The notes beneath the pieces were generated by a model that saw only the letters and a program-made list of their open reading frames with translations, was not told where the DNA came from and did not search any database. Positions 23,107 to 31,500 of a DNA stretch of 64,000 nt are shown one piece after another. Position 1 is the stretch's first letter. Each line of letters opens with the position of its first letter. The stretch comes from Nonomuraea solani. Its GTDB lineage: Bacteria; Actinomycetota; Actinomycetes; Streptosporangiales; Streptosporangiaceae. The position numbers and the translations under genes are program-made. The DNA is taken from the NCBI RefSeq assembly GCF_900108335.1, contig NZ_FNVT01000009.1, forward strand, positions 186,001 through 250,000, given 5' to 3'.

Positions 23107-25517
23107 TCACCCGCCGCGCCACCTGGGCGATCGCGCTGACCCTCGCCCTGACGGCGCCGCCCGCGTACACACAGTCCGGGCGAGCGCCGGCGGAGTTCAA
23201 CGTGCGCGACTTCGGCGCCACCGGCAACGGCTCCACCAACGACGACGACGCGATCGACCGGGCCATCAACGCCGCCAGCGCGGCGAACGGCGGCATCGTC
23301 GTCTTCCCTTCGGGCTCCTACCGATCCCGCACCATCCACCTGAAGAGCGACATCACGATCCGGCTGGACGCCGGCGCCACGGTACGGGCGGCGAGCAGCG
23401 GCCTGGACGCCCCCGAGTCCAACCCGTACGACGACTACCAGGACTTCGGCCACAGCCACTTCAACAACTCGCTGTTCGCCGGGCGCGGCGTCTCCAACGT
23501 GCACTTCGCCGGTTCGGGCACCATCGACGGCGACGGCAACCTGTCCACCAGCAACTCGCCACCCTCCGGCGCGGGCAACAAGGCCATCGCCCTCACCGAG
23601 TGCGCGAACGTCAGCATCACCGGCATCTCGATCCGCCGCGGCGGCCACTTCATGGCGCTGCTCAACGGCTGCCACGATGTCATGATCGACAACCTCAAGA
23701 CGTACAACGCCGACGAGGGCGTCCGCGACGGCATCAACCTGATCAACAGCTGGAACGTCACCCTGCAGAACAGCCGCATCGAGTCCAGCGACGACGCCAT
23801 CGCGCTGAAGAGCGACTTCGCGCTCGGCCACACCTACACCAGCCAGAACATCCGGATCCGGAACACGACGGTCTACTCCCACGAGAACAACGCCCTGCAG
23901 TTCGGCTCGGAGACCTGCGGCAGCTTCCGCGACATCCGCTTCGACGACATCACCGTGCTGGGCGGCGGCAAGGCCGGGATCGGCATCGTCTCCATGGACG
24001 GCGCGATCATCGAGGACGTCCACTACACCGACGTCTCGCTGACCAGGACGACGACGCCCATCTTCATGAAGATCGGCGAGCGCCGCCGCTGCCCCGGCTC
24101 GCCACCCGCGGGCCGGATCAGGAACATCCACCTCACCAACGTCAACGGCGTGAACCTGACCGCTCCCGAGCCGTCGGGCACCACCGGCGGACCCGAGCTG
24201 ACCAGCACCATCACCGGCACGCCCGCGGTCGACATCGGCCCGGACATCACACTCGACAACGTCCGGCTGACCGTCCCCGGCGACCATCCCGCCTCGGACG
24301 CCGGCCGTGTGCCGGGCGAGTTCCTCACCACGTACCCGCCGCGCGACTACGGCACCCGGCCCGCCTTCGGCGTCTGGGCCCGCCACGTCCAGGGCCTGAC
24401 CATCGGCAACGGCTCGGCCGTGCGCTTCGACGACAACGACGACCGGCCGGCGTTCATCGTGGACGACGGCTCGGACATCCGCCTCGACGTCACCGCCCAG
24501 CGCGGCTCCGGGAGCGCGTACGACGCCGGTGTCAGCGGCGTCACCGGCTACTCGGTCACCGGCGCCAACACCTCCGGCGGCGCGCTGCGCGTGCGCGCCA
24601 CCAACTCCACCCCCGTCCCCGGCGAGCCCGTCAGCCTGTACGGCGAAGCCGAATCGGGCACGGTGACGGCGCCGATGCAGACCCTCCAGGACCCGGCCGC
24701 CTCCGGCGGCTCCTACGTCAGCGTCGCCCCGGGCAACAACAGCCAATCGGCGGCCCCCTCCAGCGGCCACGCCACCGTGTCCTTCGACGTTCCCCATCCG
24801 GGCACGTTCAGGGTCTGGGCCAGGGTGATCGCCGCCACCACCGGCGACGACTCCTTCTGGGTCCGCGCCGGCGGCGGCACGTGGACCAACTGGAACGAAG
24901 TCCCGCTCGGCACGAGCTGGCACTGGGCGCAGCTCCCCGTCACCTACCCCCTCGGCGCGGGCGCCCACACCATCACCTTCGCCTACCGCGAGGACGGCGC
25001 CCGCCTTGACCGGGTGGCGATCTCGAGCGACCCGGCGTTCACCCCGGCCGACGGGCCGCCGCCCACGGTGCTGGAGGCCGAGAACGCCACGATCTCCCAG
25101 GGCGTCGTCGAGTCCAACCACGCCGGGTTCACCGGTGCCGGATTCGTCAACCTGGACAACGTCGCCGGCTCCTACGCGGAGTTCACGGTGACGGCCGCGC
25201 GGGCGGGCGACGCCACGCTCACCCTCCGCTACGCCAACGGCACCACGGCCAACCGCCCGATGGACGTCGGCGGCACCCTCGTCGACTTCCCCGGGACCGG
25301 CGCCTGGACCACGTGGGCGACCAGGAGCGTCACCCTCCCGCTCGTCGCGGGCGCCAACGTGATCAGGGCGACCTCCGCCACCGCGAACGGCGGCCCCAAC
25401 CTGGACCACCTCGCCGTCACCGGCCCGGCGAACGATCCGGTCAGGCCTGCAGATAATGCAGGACGGCAAGGACCCTGCGGTGGTCGTTGTCCGACGGAGA
25501 CAGGCCGAGCTTGGTGA
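23103..25517 (+). CDS. GH28-like beta-helix glycosidase with two C-terminal carbohydrate-binding modules
   Basis: 804 residues, ATG 23103 overlapping the upstream stop. The signal peptide (TRRATWAIALTLALTAPPAYT) looks more Sec- than Tat-like. The beta-helix domain (about 25-450) carries FNVRDFGATGNGSTNDDDAIDRAI, GSGTIDGDGNL, VRDGINLINSWNVTLQNSRIESSDDAIALKSD and HENNALQFGSETCG, a GH28 arrangement distinct from its two neighbours. Two modules follow: a CBM35/CBM6-like one with GEAESGTVTAPM to RLDRVAISSD (about 515-650) and the shared AENATISQGVVESNHAG module (about 655-778). The reading frame then runs 25 codons into sequence antisense to the next gene, so the original stop appears lost. Confidence 0.87.
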   Translation: MITRRATWAIALTLALTAPPAYTQSGRAPAEFNVRDFGATGNGSTNDDDAIDRAINAASAANGGIVVFPSGSYRSRTIHLKSDITIRLDAGATVRAASSGLDAPESNPYDDYQDFGHSHFNNSLFAGRGVSNVHFAGSGTIDGDGNLSTSNSPPSGAGNKAIALTECANVSITGISIRRGGHFMALLNGCHDVMIDNLKTYNADEGVRDGINLINSWNVTLQNSRIESSDDAIALKSDFALGHTYTSQNIRIRNTTVYSHENNALQFGSETCGSFRDIRFDDITVLGGGKAGIGIVSMDGAIIEDVHYTDVSLTRTTTPIFMKIGERRRCPGSPPAGRIRNIHLTNVNGVNLTAPEPSGTTGGPELTSTITGTPAVDIGPDITLDNVRLTVPGDHPASDAGRVPGEFLTTYPPRDYGTRPAFGVWARHVQGLTIGNGSAVRFDDNDDRPAFIVDDGSDIRLDVTAQRGSGSAYDAGVSGVTGYSVTGANTSGGALRVRATNSTPVPGEPVSLYGEAESGTVTAPMQTLQDPAASGGSYVSVAPGNNSQSAAPSSGHATVSFDVPHPGTFRVWARVIAATTGDDSFWVRAGGGTWTNWNEVPLGTSWHWAQLPVTYPLGAGAHTITFAYREDGARLDRVAISSDPAFTPADGPPPTVLEAENATISQGVVESNHAGFTGAGFVNLDNVAGSYAEFTVTAARAGDATLTLRYANGTTANRPMDVGGTLVDFPGTGAWTTWATRSVTLPLVAGANVIRATSATANGGPNLDHLAVTGPANDPVRPADNAGRQGPCGGRCPTETGRAW

Positions 25518-26085
25518 AGATCTGCGTCACGTGCTTCTCCACCGAGCCGTACGACAGGAACAGCGCGGTGGCGATGGAGTTGTTGGAACGCCGCTCCGCC
25601 ATCATGGCCAGCACCTGGCGTTCCCTCGGCGTGAGCGTGCCCAGGGTCTCCGCACGGCGGCTGGCGCCCATGATCTGGGTGACGACCTCGGGGTCGAGGA
25701 CGGTCTGCCCGGCCGCGATCCGGTCGAGCGCGGCCAGGAAGTCCTTGACGTCGGCGACGCGCTCCTTCAGCAGGTATCCCACACCGTGGGCGCCGCCGGC
25801 CGGCAATTGGGCCGCATAACGCGTCTCGATGTACTGGGAGAACACCAGCACGCCCACCTCCGGGTGATCACGGCGGATCCGGATCGCGGCTCGCAGGCCC
25901 TCGTCGGTGTGGGAAGGCGGCATGCGTACGTCGACCACGGCGATGTCGGGACCGTGTTCCGCCACGGCGGCCAGGAGCGCGTCGCCATCGCCCACGGCGG
26001 CCACCACCTCGTGATCGCGGGAGGTGAGCAGCATGCACAGGCCCTCCCGGAGCATCACGGCGTCCTCGGCGATCACGATGCGCAT
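25441..26085 (-). CDS. NarL/LuxR-family response regulator
   Basis: 214 residues. The receiver domain opens MRIVIAEDAVMLREGL, with the phospho-acceptor Asp in AVVDVRMPPSHTDEG (near residue 54) and GVGYLLKERV near 103. The DNA-binding domain is LTPRERQVLAMMAERRSNNSIATALFLSYGSVEKHVTQIFTKLGL (about 150-195). The length is normal. Its partner kinase, 12 bases upstream at 26098, is reduced to the ATPase domain, so the regulator is probably an orphan now or signals through another kinase. Its 3' end overlaps the reading frame of the last pectinase by 77 bp, tail to tail. Confidence 0.94.
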   Translation of the reverse strand: MRIVIAEDAVMLREGLCMLLTSRDHEVVAAVGDGDALLAAVAEHGPDIAVVDVRMPPSHTDEGLRAAIRIRRDHPEVGVLVFSQYIETRYAAQLPAGGAHGVGYLLKERVADVKDFLAALDRIAAGQTVLDPEVVTQIMGASRRAETLGTLTPRERQVLAMMAERRSNNSIATALFLSYGSVEKHVTQIFTKLGLSPSDNDHRRVLAVLHYLQA

Positions 26086-26097
26086 GCGCTGCTCCGT

Positions 26098-26375
26098 TCA
26101 GATGCGCAGGGGGAGTTCGACGGTGATCAGCGTAGGTCCTCCGGCCGGGCTGTGGATGTCGATCATGCCGTCCAACGCCTGAACCCGGGCGGCCAGGCCG
26201 CGTAGTCCGGATCCGGTGCCGATCGCCGCGCCGCCGGTGCCGTCGTCGCGCACCCGCAGGGTCAGCAGGCCGTCTCGCGCCCGTACGTCGATGGCGGCAT
26301 GCCCGGCGCCGCTGTGTTTGATCACGTTGGCGAGCAGTTCCGTCGTGCAGAAGTAGGCGATGGCCTCGGCTGGAT
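26098..26375 (-). pseudogene. Histidine kinase remnant (HATPase domain only)
   Basis: About 92 codons ending at 26098 encode the ATP-binding end of a NarL-type sensor kinase: EAIAYFCTTELLANVIKHSGAGHAAIDV (N box, Asn in LANVIKH), LRVRDDGTGGA (G1 box), GSGLRGLAARVQALDGMIDIHSPAGGPTLITVELPL (G2 box and end). Everything upstream, including sensor, HisKA_3 domain and phospho-His, is missing. The frame breaks near 26370, where a serine hydrolase fragment reads outward on the other strand. It sits 12 bases from the response regulator, its natural partner. An isolated ATPase domain cannot transfer phosphate. Confidence 0.85.
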
Positions 26376-26727
26376 GCTCTACCAGGGCGGCGTCGTCGGC
26401 CACACCGGTGTCTCCAAGGGGCAGAAGGCCTTCCTTCGCGTCGTGCCATCGGCGGGGGTGGCGGTGGCCGTGCTGACCAACAGCACGGGCGGTGCGCCCT
26501 TGGCCTACGAGATCTTCGCTACGGCGCTCAGAGACCTCGCCGGCGTCGAGACGGCACCCCTACCCGTGCCGCCCTCGAACCCGGCCGGGATCGACGCGGA
26601 CCGCATGTCCGGGACCTACCGCTCCACCCTGTACGACATCACCCTGACCAGCGAGCACGACCGCGCGTACCTCACCTACCGCGCCCGCTTCCTGCACAAC
26701 GGCGCCGCCGCCTACCGGATCGCCTGA
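26359..26727 (+). pseudogene. C-terminal fragment of a class C beta-lactamase-like serine hydrolase
   Basis: From about 26359 the plus strand reads DGLGWMLYQGGVVGHTGVSKGQKAFLRVVPSAGVAVAVLTNSTGG. This is the third active-site region (His-Thr-Gly) and last strands of a class C beta-lactamase/DD-peptidase-like protein. A C-terminal extension (DADRMSGTYRSTLYDITL and similar) follows, ending at TGA 26725-26727. The Ser-x-x-Lys and Tyr-x-Asn motifs are absent because about 300 residues are missing. Its left edge coincides with the break in the histidine kinase. Confidence 0.85.
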
Positions 26728-26739
26728 GGGCCATGGTCG

Positions 26740-27345
26740 TCACTCGGGTTCGGACACATGGCGGAACTCGGTGCGCCACGCGTCGTACCAGTCGTGGAAC
26801 CATGGGTGGCGCTCGGCGAAGGGAAGGATGGAGCGGACGGTCTCGTCGTAGTAGCCACGGCGTTTCTCGGGCCGCGGATGTGTGTCCAGCCGCTGGACGT
26901 TGCTCAGCCGATCGGCGAGTTTCACCAGGATCGCGTCGTACGGTGCGCCGCGCAGCCGATCCAGATAGGCGGTTCGCGCCTCTTCGCGGCTCCATCCCAC
27001 GGGACGCGGCGGCTTGGTCACCCAGTCGACCAGAGTGGCCACGCGATCACCGAAGCGTTCGCGGATCTCGTCGAGCGTGCAGGCGGTGTCCTCGACCACG
27101 TCGTGCAGCACGGCGGCGCGCAGGACGTCGACATCCGTGACCTCGACGGCCTCGACGAGCACGCGCGTCGCTTCGAGCAGGTGCTCAAGGTACGGCTCAC
27201 CGGCCGGCCGCGTCTGGTCGCCATGCCAGCGCGTCGCGAAGGCCGTGGCCTCGTCCAGCCCCGCCAGGTCCGCGTCCGGGAGACGATCCGTCCACTGCGC
27301 GCGCAGCGCGGGCCAGCCGTCCTTCGCCGTGAAAGTCCGTATCAT
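26740..27345 (-). CDS. HD-domain hydrolase related to SpoT/MESH1
   Basis: 201 residues. The protein follows the RelA/SpoT-type HD pattern: LDEATAFATRWHGDQTRPAGEPYLEHLLEA (first His), RAAVLHDVVEDTACTLDEIRERFGDRVATLVDWVTK (HD pair), then LRGAPYDAILVKLADRLSNVQRLDTHP (second Asp). No synthetase, TGS or ACT domain is present, so it resembles small alarmone hydrolases. Removal of pyrophosphate from ppGpp is the family-based guess, but many such HD proteins act on other phosphorylated compounds. It stands alone; its stop lies 12 bases from the convergent hydrolase fragment. Confidence 0.87.
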   Translation of the reverse strand: MIRTFTAKDGWPALRAQWTDRLPDADLAGLDEATAFATRWHGDQTRPAGEPYLEHLLEATRVLVEAVEVTDVDVLRAAVLHDVVEDTACTLDEIRERFGDRVATLVDWVTKPPRPVGWSREEARTAYLDRLRGAPYDAILVKLADRLSNVQRLDTHPRPEKRRGYYDETVRSILPFAERHPWFHDWYDAWRTEFRHVSEPE

Positions 27346-27416
27346 CGGTCACCGAATCCTTCCTGGGGAGCCGGTTGGACGTACCGGATGTTCCCCGACC
27401 TATGCACAGCCGAGGA

Positions 27417-27575
27417 TCATTGTGCCGTCCGCGTCGTGGCGTGGCCGTCACCACCTCGTCGTGCGACAGCGCGGAGATGAACGCCAGGGCCGCGGTGAGG
27501 TGCCGCTACCAGGTCGCTCAGCCAGTCGTGCGTCTCCACGCGGCCGGCCTCGGTGAGCTCGTAGACGTTCATCGG
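27417..27575 (-). pseudogene. PadR-family regulator remnant
   Basis: The minus strand reads MNVYELTEAGRVETHDWLSDLVA, a standard stretch after the PadR winged helix. After a frame change it gives HLTAALAFISALSHDEVVTATPRRG, typical of the PadR C-terminal helix. The DNA-binding half is missing on the upstream side, where the stop of the DUF4097 gene (27590) lies only 15 bases away. PadR regulators normally accompany DUF4097 genes, so this is probably the lost regulator of 27590-28252. Confidence 0.65.
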
Positions 27576-27589
27576 CCCGGCTTGCTCCT

Positions 27590-28252
27590 TCAGAGGCTGC
27601 GGGCGGTGATGTCGCCGTTGGCGGTGGTGGCGTGGATGTCGAGTTCGGTGGCGCCGTCGTTCTTGAGCGTGTTCGTGATGCGACCGAGGACGGTGCCCGC
27701 GTCCAGGGCGGCCGAGACTCCGCCGGCGGCGGCGATCGAGATGTCGCCGGAATCGGTGCGGAGCACGACCGTGCCGCCCTTGGCCTCGGCGATCCGGATG
27801 TCGCCCCGTGCGGTGCTGATCTCCGCGGGGCCGCCCAGCCGGCCGACCTCGACGTCGCCGTCGATCGCGGTGAGGCGGACGCTCGCAGCCTCCTCGATCG
27901 TGATCTGGCCGCACGCGCCGTCGAAGGCGACGTCGCCGAGGCGGCCGACGGCCCGGAGTCCGGCGGCGGCCGCCGTGGCCTCGATGCGGGAGCCGGCGGG
28001 CAGGTGGACCGTCACCTCGATGGATCCGGACGGGCCGAGGTACTGGTTCTTGGCGGGGGTCTCGATCCGCAGGACGCCGTCGGCGTACGCGATCGTGGTC
28101 TGCTCCGCCGCCTTGACGTCGCGGCTCTTCGAGGCGTTCGCGGGAAGGACCTCGATCGCGGTGTCGGCCCGGTCGGCGGCGATGAGCTCAACGCGTCCCG
28201 CGGGGATGTTCAGGACGGCGGAGATCGGGGCGGGGGTGTCGAACTTCTGCAT
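27590..28252 (-). CDS. DUF4097 family beta-strand repeat protein
   Basis: 220 residues from ATG 28252 (MQKFDTPAPISAVLN); a second ATG directly before it (28255) is too close to the AAGGAG box. The product is a run of beta strands typical of DUF4097: IPAGRVELIAADRADTAIEVLPA, GSIEVTVHLPAGSRIEATAAAAGLRAVGRLGDVAFDG, VRLTAIDGDVEVGRLGGPAEISTARGDIRIAEA, TVVLRTDSGDISIAAAGGVSA and ATTANGDITARSL. It forms a right-handed beta structure with no catalytic motif; function unknown. The family is usually linked to a PadR regulator and an ABC transporter, both absent here apart from a PadR scrap. Confidence 0.9.
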   Translation of the reverse strand: MQKFDTPAPISAVLNIPAGRVELIAADRADTAIEVLPANASKSRDVKAAEQTTIAYADGVLRIETPAKNQYLGPSGSIEVTVHLPAGSRIEATAAAAGLRAVGRLGDVAFDGACGQITIEEAASVRLTAIDGDVEVGRLGGPAEISTARGDIRIAEAKGGTVVLRTDSGDISIAAAGGVSAALDAGTVLGRITNTLKNDGATELDIHATTANGDITARSL

Positions 28253-28424
28253 CATGTACTCCTTGTGCTGCGTTGTTTTGATTGGGTGAGACCCGTCAGG
28301 CATGGTGTCCACCATCGCCGGCCGCGCTGATACGGGGCTGTCGCCGTCCTGAGACCGCCGCTGACATACGGGCCGCGGGCGCGATCGCCGCGGTGGCGGC
28401 GGGTGGTACGCCTTCGGCTCGCGG

Positions 28425-29633
28425 TCAGGCGTCCCAGGTGACCGGGAGGTTCTTGACCCCGTAGATGTCGGCCGTCTCCGGGCGCAGGGCGACCTCTTCG
28501 GCCGGTACGGCCAGGCGTAGCGTGGGGAAGCGGTTGAGCAGCGCGGGGAGCGCGACCCGCATCTCGACGCGGGCGAGTTGCTGGCCGAGGCACTGGTGGA
28601 TGCCGTGACCGAAGGCCAGATGACCGCCGTCCTGGCGGCGCAGGTCGAGCACGTGCGGGTCGGTGAAACGCCGGGGGTCGCGGTTGGCGGTGTTGCTGGA
28701 CAGGAGGACCGTCGTACCGGCCTTGATGGTCTGACCGCCCAGCTCGACGTCCTCCAGCGCCACCCGCTGGGACGTCTTGGCGACGGTCAGATACCGCAGC
28801 AACTCTTCCACGGCTCGCTCGGTGAGCGTGGGTTCGGCGCGCAGTGCGGCCAGTTGGGCCGGGTTGCGCAGCAGCGCGAAGGTGCCCAGGGCCAGCATGT
28901 TGGTGGTGGTGTCGAGACCGGCGGCCAGCAGGATCAGGGCGACGCCTTTGAGCTCCTCGTCGGTCAGGTCGCTGTCGGTCAGGTCGCTGAGCACGTCGTC
29001 GGTGGGGTTGGCGCGCTTGGCGGCCACCAGCTCCGCGAGGTAGGTCTGGACTGCGGTGTAGGCCGCGATCAGGTCCTCGTCGCTGGTCTCTCCGCTCATG
29101 AACGTGTCGATGTTCTCCTGGAAGGAGCCCCGGTCCGCATAGGGCACGCCGAGCAGCTCACAGATCATGACGGCCGGGATGGGTTTGGCGAACGCGGTCA
29201 TCAGGTCCGCCCCTGGCCCGGCCTTCTCCATCGCGTCGAGGTGTTCGGCGGTGACCTGCTCGACCCGCTCGGTGAGCAGCCGCATGCGCCGGACCGTGAA
29301 CCTGCCCACCAGGGGCTTGCGGTAGCGGCTGTGCTGCGGGTCGTCCATCAGCAGGAACTCGCCGGGCGCCGCCGGGGGAACCTCGATGTCGCCGTAGTCG
29401 ATGGTCGGGTGGTGGCGCATGAGCTCCTTGCGGGAGCTGAAGCGCGGGTCGGCCAGCACCGCCCGGACCAGGTCGTATCCGGTGACCAGCCAGCCCTGGT
29501 GGCCGTCGGCGAAGGGGAGTCGGCTGATCGGGCCGTGCTCGCGAGCCTCGATCAGCTCCTTGGGCGGGTCGAAGGGGCAGCCGGGCTGACGCGCGGCCGG
29601 CATCGTGGCGACGGTGTGGACGGATTCACTCAT
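28425..29633 (-). CDS. Cytochrome P450 (CYP107/105-like bacterial class I)
   Basis: 402 residues from ATG 29633, with GAGGAACGG four bases upstream. All P450 landmarks are present: the I-helix oxygen groove ALILLAAGLDTTTN, ExxR in AVEELLRYL, the PERF-region FTDPHVLDLRR, and the heme loop FGHGIHQCLGQQLARVE with Cys348 as axial ligand. The N-terminus (PGCPFDPPKEL) is soluble and suggests electron supply from a ferredoxin, but no ferredoxin gene is adjacent. It should hydroxylate a small molecule; the substrate is unknown. A 20-bp palindrome upstream is shared with the serine hydrolase gene at 31051, suggesting common control. Confidence 0.95.
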   Translation of the reverse strand: MSESVHTVATMPAARQPGCPFDPPKELIEAREHGPISRLPFADGHQGWLVTGYDLVRAVLADPRFSSRKELMRHHPTIDYGDIEVPPAAPGEFLLMDDPQHSRYRKPLVGRFTVRRMRLLTERVEQVTAEHLDAMEKAGPGADLMTAFAKPIPAVMICELLGVPYADRGSFQENIDTFMSGETSDEDLIAAYTAVQTYLAELVAAKRANPTDDVLSDLTDSDLTDEELKGVALILLAAGLDTTTNMLALGTFALLRNPAQLAALRAEPTLTERAVEELLRYLTVAKTSQRVALEDVELGGQTIKAGTTVLLSSNTANRDPRRFTDPHVLDLRRQDGGHLAFGHGIHQCLGQQLARVEMRVALPALLNRFPTLRLAVPAEEVALRPETADIYGVKNLPVTWDA

Positions 29634-29660
29634 GACCGTTCCTCGGTGTTTGGTCTGGCT

Positions 29661-29680
29661 CGAAAGCCGCGTTGCGTTCA
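29661..29680. promoter_or_regulatory. Palindrome upstream of P450 gene
   Basis: Read toward the P450 gene it is TGAACGC-N6-GCTTTCG, an imperfect inverted repeat 28 bases before the ATG. The same layout occurs at 31093-31112 upstream of the serine hydrolase, and the two sites agree at most positions. Probable operator for one regulator, likely TetR- or MarR-like. Confidence 0.6.
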
Positions 29681-29776
29681 GGACGGCACCCCCATCGAAT
29701 GCGCCATACATGCCGGCGGCCTGGCGCTGGGTCCGCCTTCAAGATGTGTGAGCCCAGGAGGCCCGGCCCCATCTGG

Positions 29777-31051
29777 TCAGTCGGCCGGCCCGGCCTGCCC
29801 GCCGCAGAGCGCCGCCCTGACCAGCCCGTCCAGCAGCTTCGGATACATGGTCATGTCGAATGCGGCATCGCCGGCGGTCAGCGAGGCGGTCAGGGTCTTG
29901 CCGCCGTCGGGCGTGCTGTACATCAGCGCCGCGTACCCTCCGGGAGGGTTGCCGTTGTGGTTGAGCACGGTGCCGCAGGCCGGGCCCAGATCCTGCGCGA
30001 ACATCCCGAGGCCGTAGCGGCCGTAGAGGGGGTCGCTCTTCGGGTGCGGCTTGCGCATCTCGGCCAGCAGCTTGCCCGGAAGGAGCTTGCCGCCGTTCAG
30101 CGCGGAGAAGAACGTGTGGAGATCCTGGGTGGTCGAGATCATGTCACCGGCGCCGGCCACCAGGGAGAGGTTCTGGCGGGAGACGTCGGTCACCTTCCAC
30201 TGGCCGGCGTCCTGGTAGCGGAAGTAGCCGTGGGCGTACGGGGCGGGCAGCCGCGTCCGGTCGCCCGGCACCATGGTGTCCCGCAGCTTGAGCGGCCCCG
30301 CGATCCGCCGCTTCAACTCCGCGTCGAACGAATGGCCGGTGACCTTCTCGACCAGCAGTCTGGCCAGCGTGTAGTTGGTGTTGGAGTAGCTCCAGTCCTT
30401 CCCCGGCGCGAACTTCGCCGGCTTGGACAACGCGAACCGCACCAGTTCCTCAGGCCGGTAGGAGTGGAACCGGTTGTCCAGCCACTCCTTGCCCGTCGCG
30501 GGGAGCCCCGGCACCCATGCTCCCTTGGAGTCGAGGTCGCCGGTATAGTTGAACAGTCCGCTGGTGTGCTGCAGCAGCATCCGCACCGTGATCCGCCGGT
30601 CCAGCCCGAACTCGGGCAGATAGCCGGCCACCGGGGCGTCCAGCCCGATCTCGCCCGCGGCCACCAGTTGCAGCACCACGGTCGCGTGGAAGGTCTTGGT
30701 GACGCTGCCCACCCAGAAGTGCCCGTTCGCGGGCGGCTTCGCCTTCGCGCCCAGCTTGCGCTTCCCGGCGCTGCCGGCCCACTCGCCTCGCTCATCGTGC
30801 ACCCGCACCTGCACCCCGAGGAAACCGGCATCGACGAACGCCTGGATCGCCTTCTGCAGCTCCGGGCGTTCCGGCCCGGTGGCGGCCTTCGACACGGCCA
30901 CACGACCGTCCGCGACGGCGCCAGCCGTGGCCACCGCGGGTGTGGCCGCCCCGGCCAGCAGCGCGGCCGCCAGCGCCGTGGCCGCCGCGCCCCGGACGGT
31001 CCGCGGCCTCCGGGCCCTGTTGCTCATGACGATATGGAGAGAGCGCCCCAC
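29777..31051 (-). CDS. Secreted serine hydrolase (class C beta-lactamase/DD-peptidase-like)
   Basis: 424 residues. GTG 31051 is preferred to ATG 31027 because GAGGAACGG lies just before the GTG and nothing similar precedes the ATG. A signal peptide (RGAAATALAAALLAGAATPAVATAG) follows. Active-site motifs: Ser-x-x-Lys in GSVTKTFHA (near residue 115), Tyr-x-Asn in WSYSNTNYTL (near 228), and the third motif HNGNPPGG (near 359, in place of KTG/HTG). It belongs to the D-Ala-D-Ala carboxypeptidase/esterase group of secreted actinomycete enzymes. It shares an operator-like palindrome and leader style with the P450 gene that follows on the same strand. Confidence 0.92.
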   Translation of the reverse strand: MGRSLHIVMSNRARRPRTVRGAAATALAAALLAGAATPAVATAGAVADGRVAVSKAATGPERPELQKAIQAFVDAGFLGVQVRVHDERGEWAGSAGKRKLGAKAKPPANGHFWVGSVTKTFHATVVLQLVAAGEIGLDAPVAGYLPEFGLDRRITVRMLLQHTSGLFNYTGDLDSKGAWVPGLPATGKEWLDNRFHSYRPEELVRFALSKPAKFAPGKDWSYSNTNYTLARLLVEKVTGHSFDAELKRRIAGPLKLRDTMVPGDRTRLPAPYAHGYFRYQDAGQWKVTDVSRQNLSLVAGAGDMISTTQDLHTFFSALNGGKLLPGKLLAEMRKPHPKSDPLYGRYGLGMFAQDLGPACGTVLNHNGNPPGGYAALMYSTPDGGKTLTASLTAGDAAFDMTMYPKLLDGLVRAALCGGQAGPAD

Positions 31052-31092
31052 AGCCGTTCCTCACTTCGCGATAGTACGTGTCTCGTTCAGGT

Positions 31093-31112
31093 TGAAAGCT
31101 ACGTTGCATTCA
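31093..31112. promoter_or_regulatory. Palindrome upstream of serine hydrolase gene
   Basis: Read toward the gene it is TGAATGC-N6-GCTTTCA, a 20-bp inverted repeat with one mismatch, 42 bases before the GTG. It matches the site at 29661-29680 in sequence and layout. Confidence 0.6.
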
Positions 31113-31500
31113 TATCTGCGTCAATCTGAAAATGTCCATTTCCGCTGGTTGATAGCGATAAATTGGTGCAATGACGCTGTGCCCGAATGCAAGGTTTGTT
31201 GCAATGAATGACGGCTAAGGCAACACTGACGGGCGTGCCACGACGACGATCGACCCCTCAGGACCGCGAGCGCATCGCGTCCGGACTCGCCGGCAAGCTC
31301 GCGAATGGGCAACAGGGCGGCGAACTGGTCGCGGGCGGCCGCCGCGTCCCCGGCCGTTCCTGCCGTGCTGCGAACATCGCCTCGTTTGCGCCCGCATGTG
31401 GCCGGACCGCGTACCTAGGGATTTCCCTGAGCAACACCCTGGCGCGCGCTCCCGCCCCCGCCGTCTTCAATGGTCGATGAAGAACAGAAGGGAAGGGAAC
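31113..31500. other. Gap of about 390 bp upstream of the MNIO locus
   Basis: The left 100 bases are AT-rich. They contain repeated TGCAATGA/GAATGCA words (near 31168, 31186 and 31198) that echo the TGAATGC half-site at 31093-31112. The rest is GC-rich with no coding frame I trust. It should hold the promoter of the peptide-MNIO pair. Confidence 0.45.

Noticed and set aside
23085..25469. 794-codon open minus-strand frame opposite the last pectinase
   Set aside because: Low-complexity Val/Ala/Gly/Asp text typical of an antisense frame in GC-rich DNA; the plus strand encodes recognisable domains throughout.
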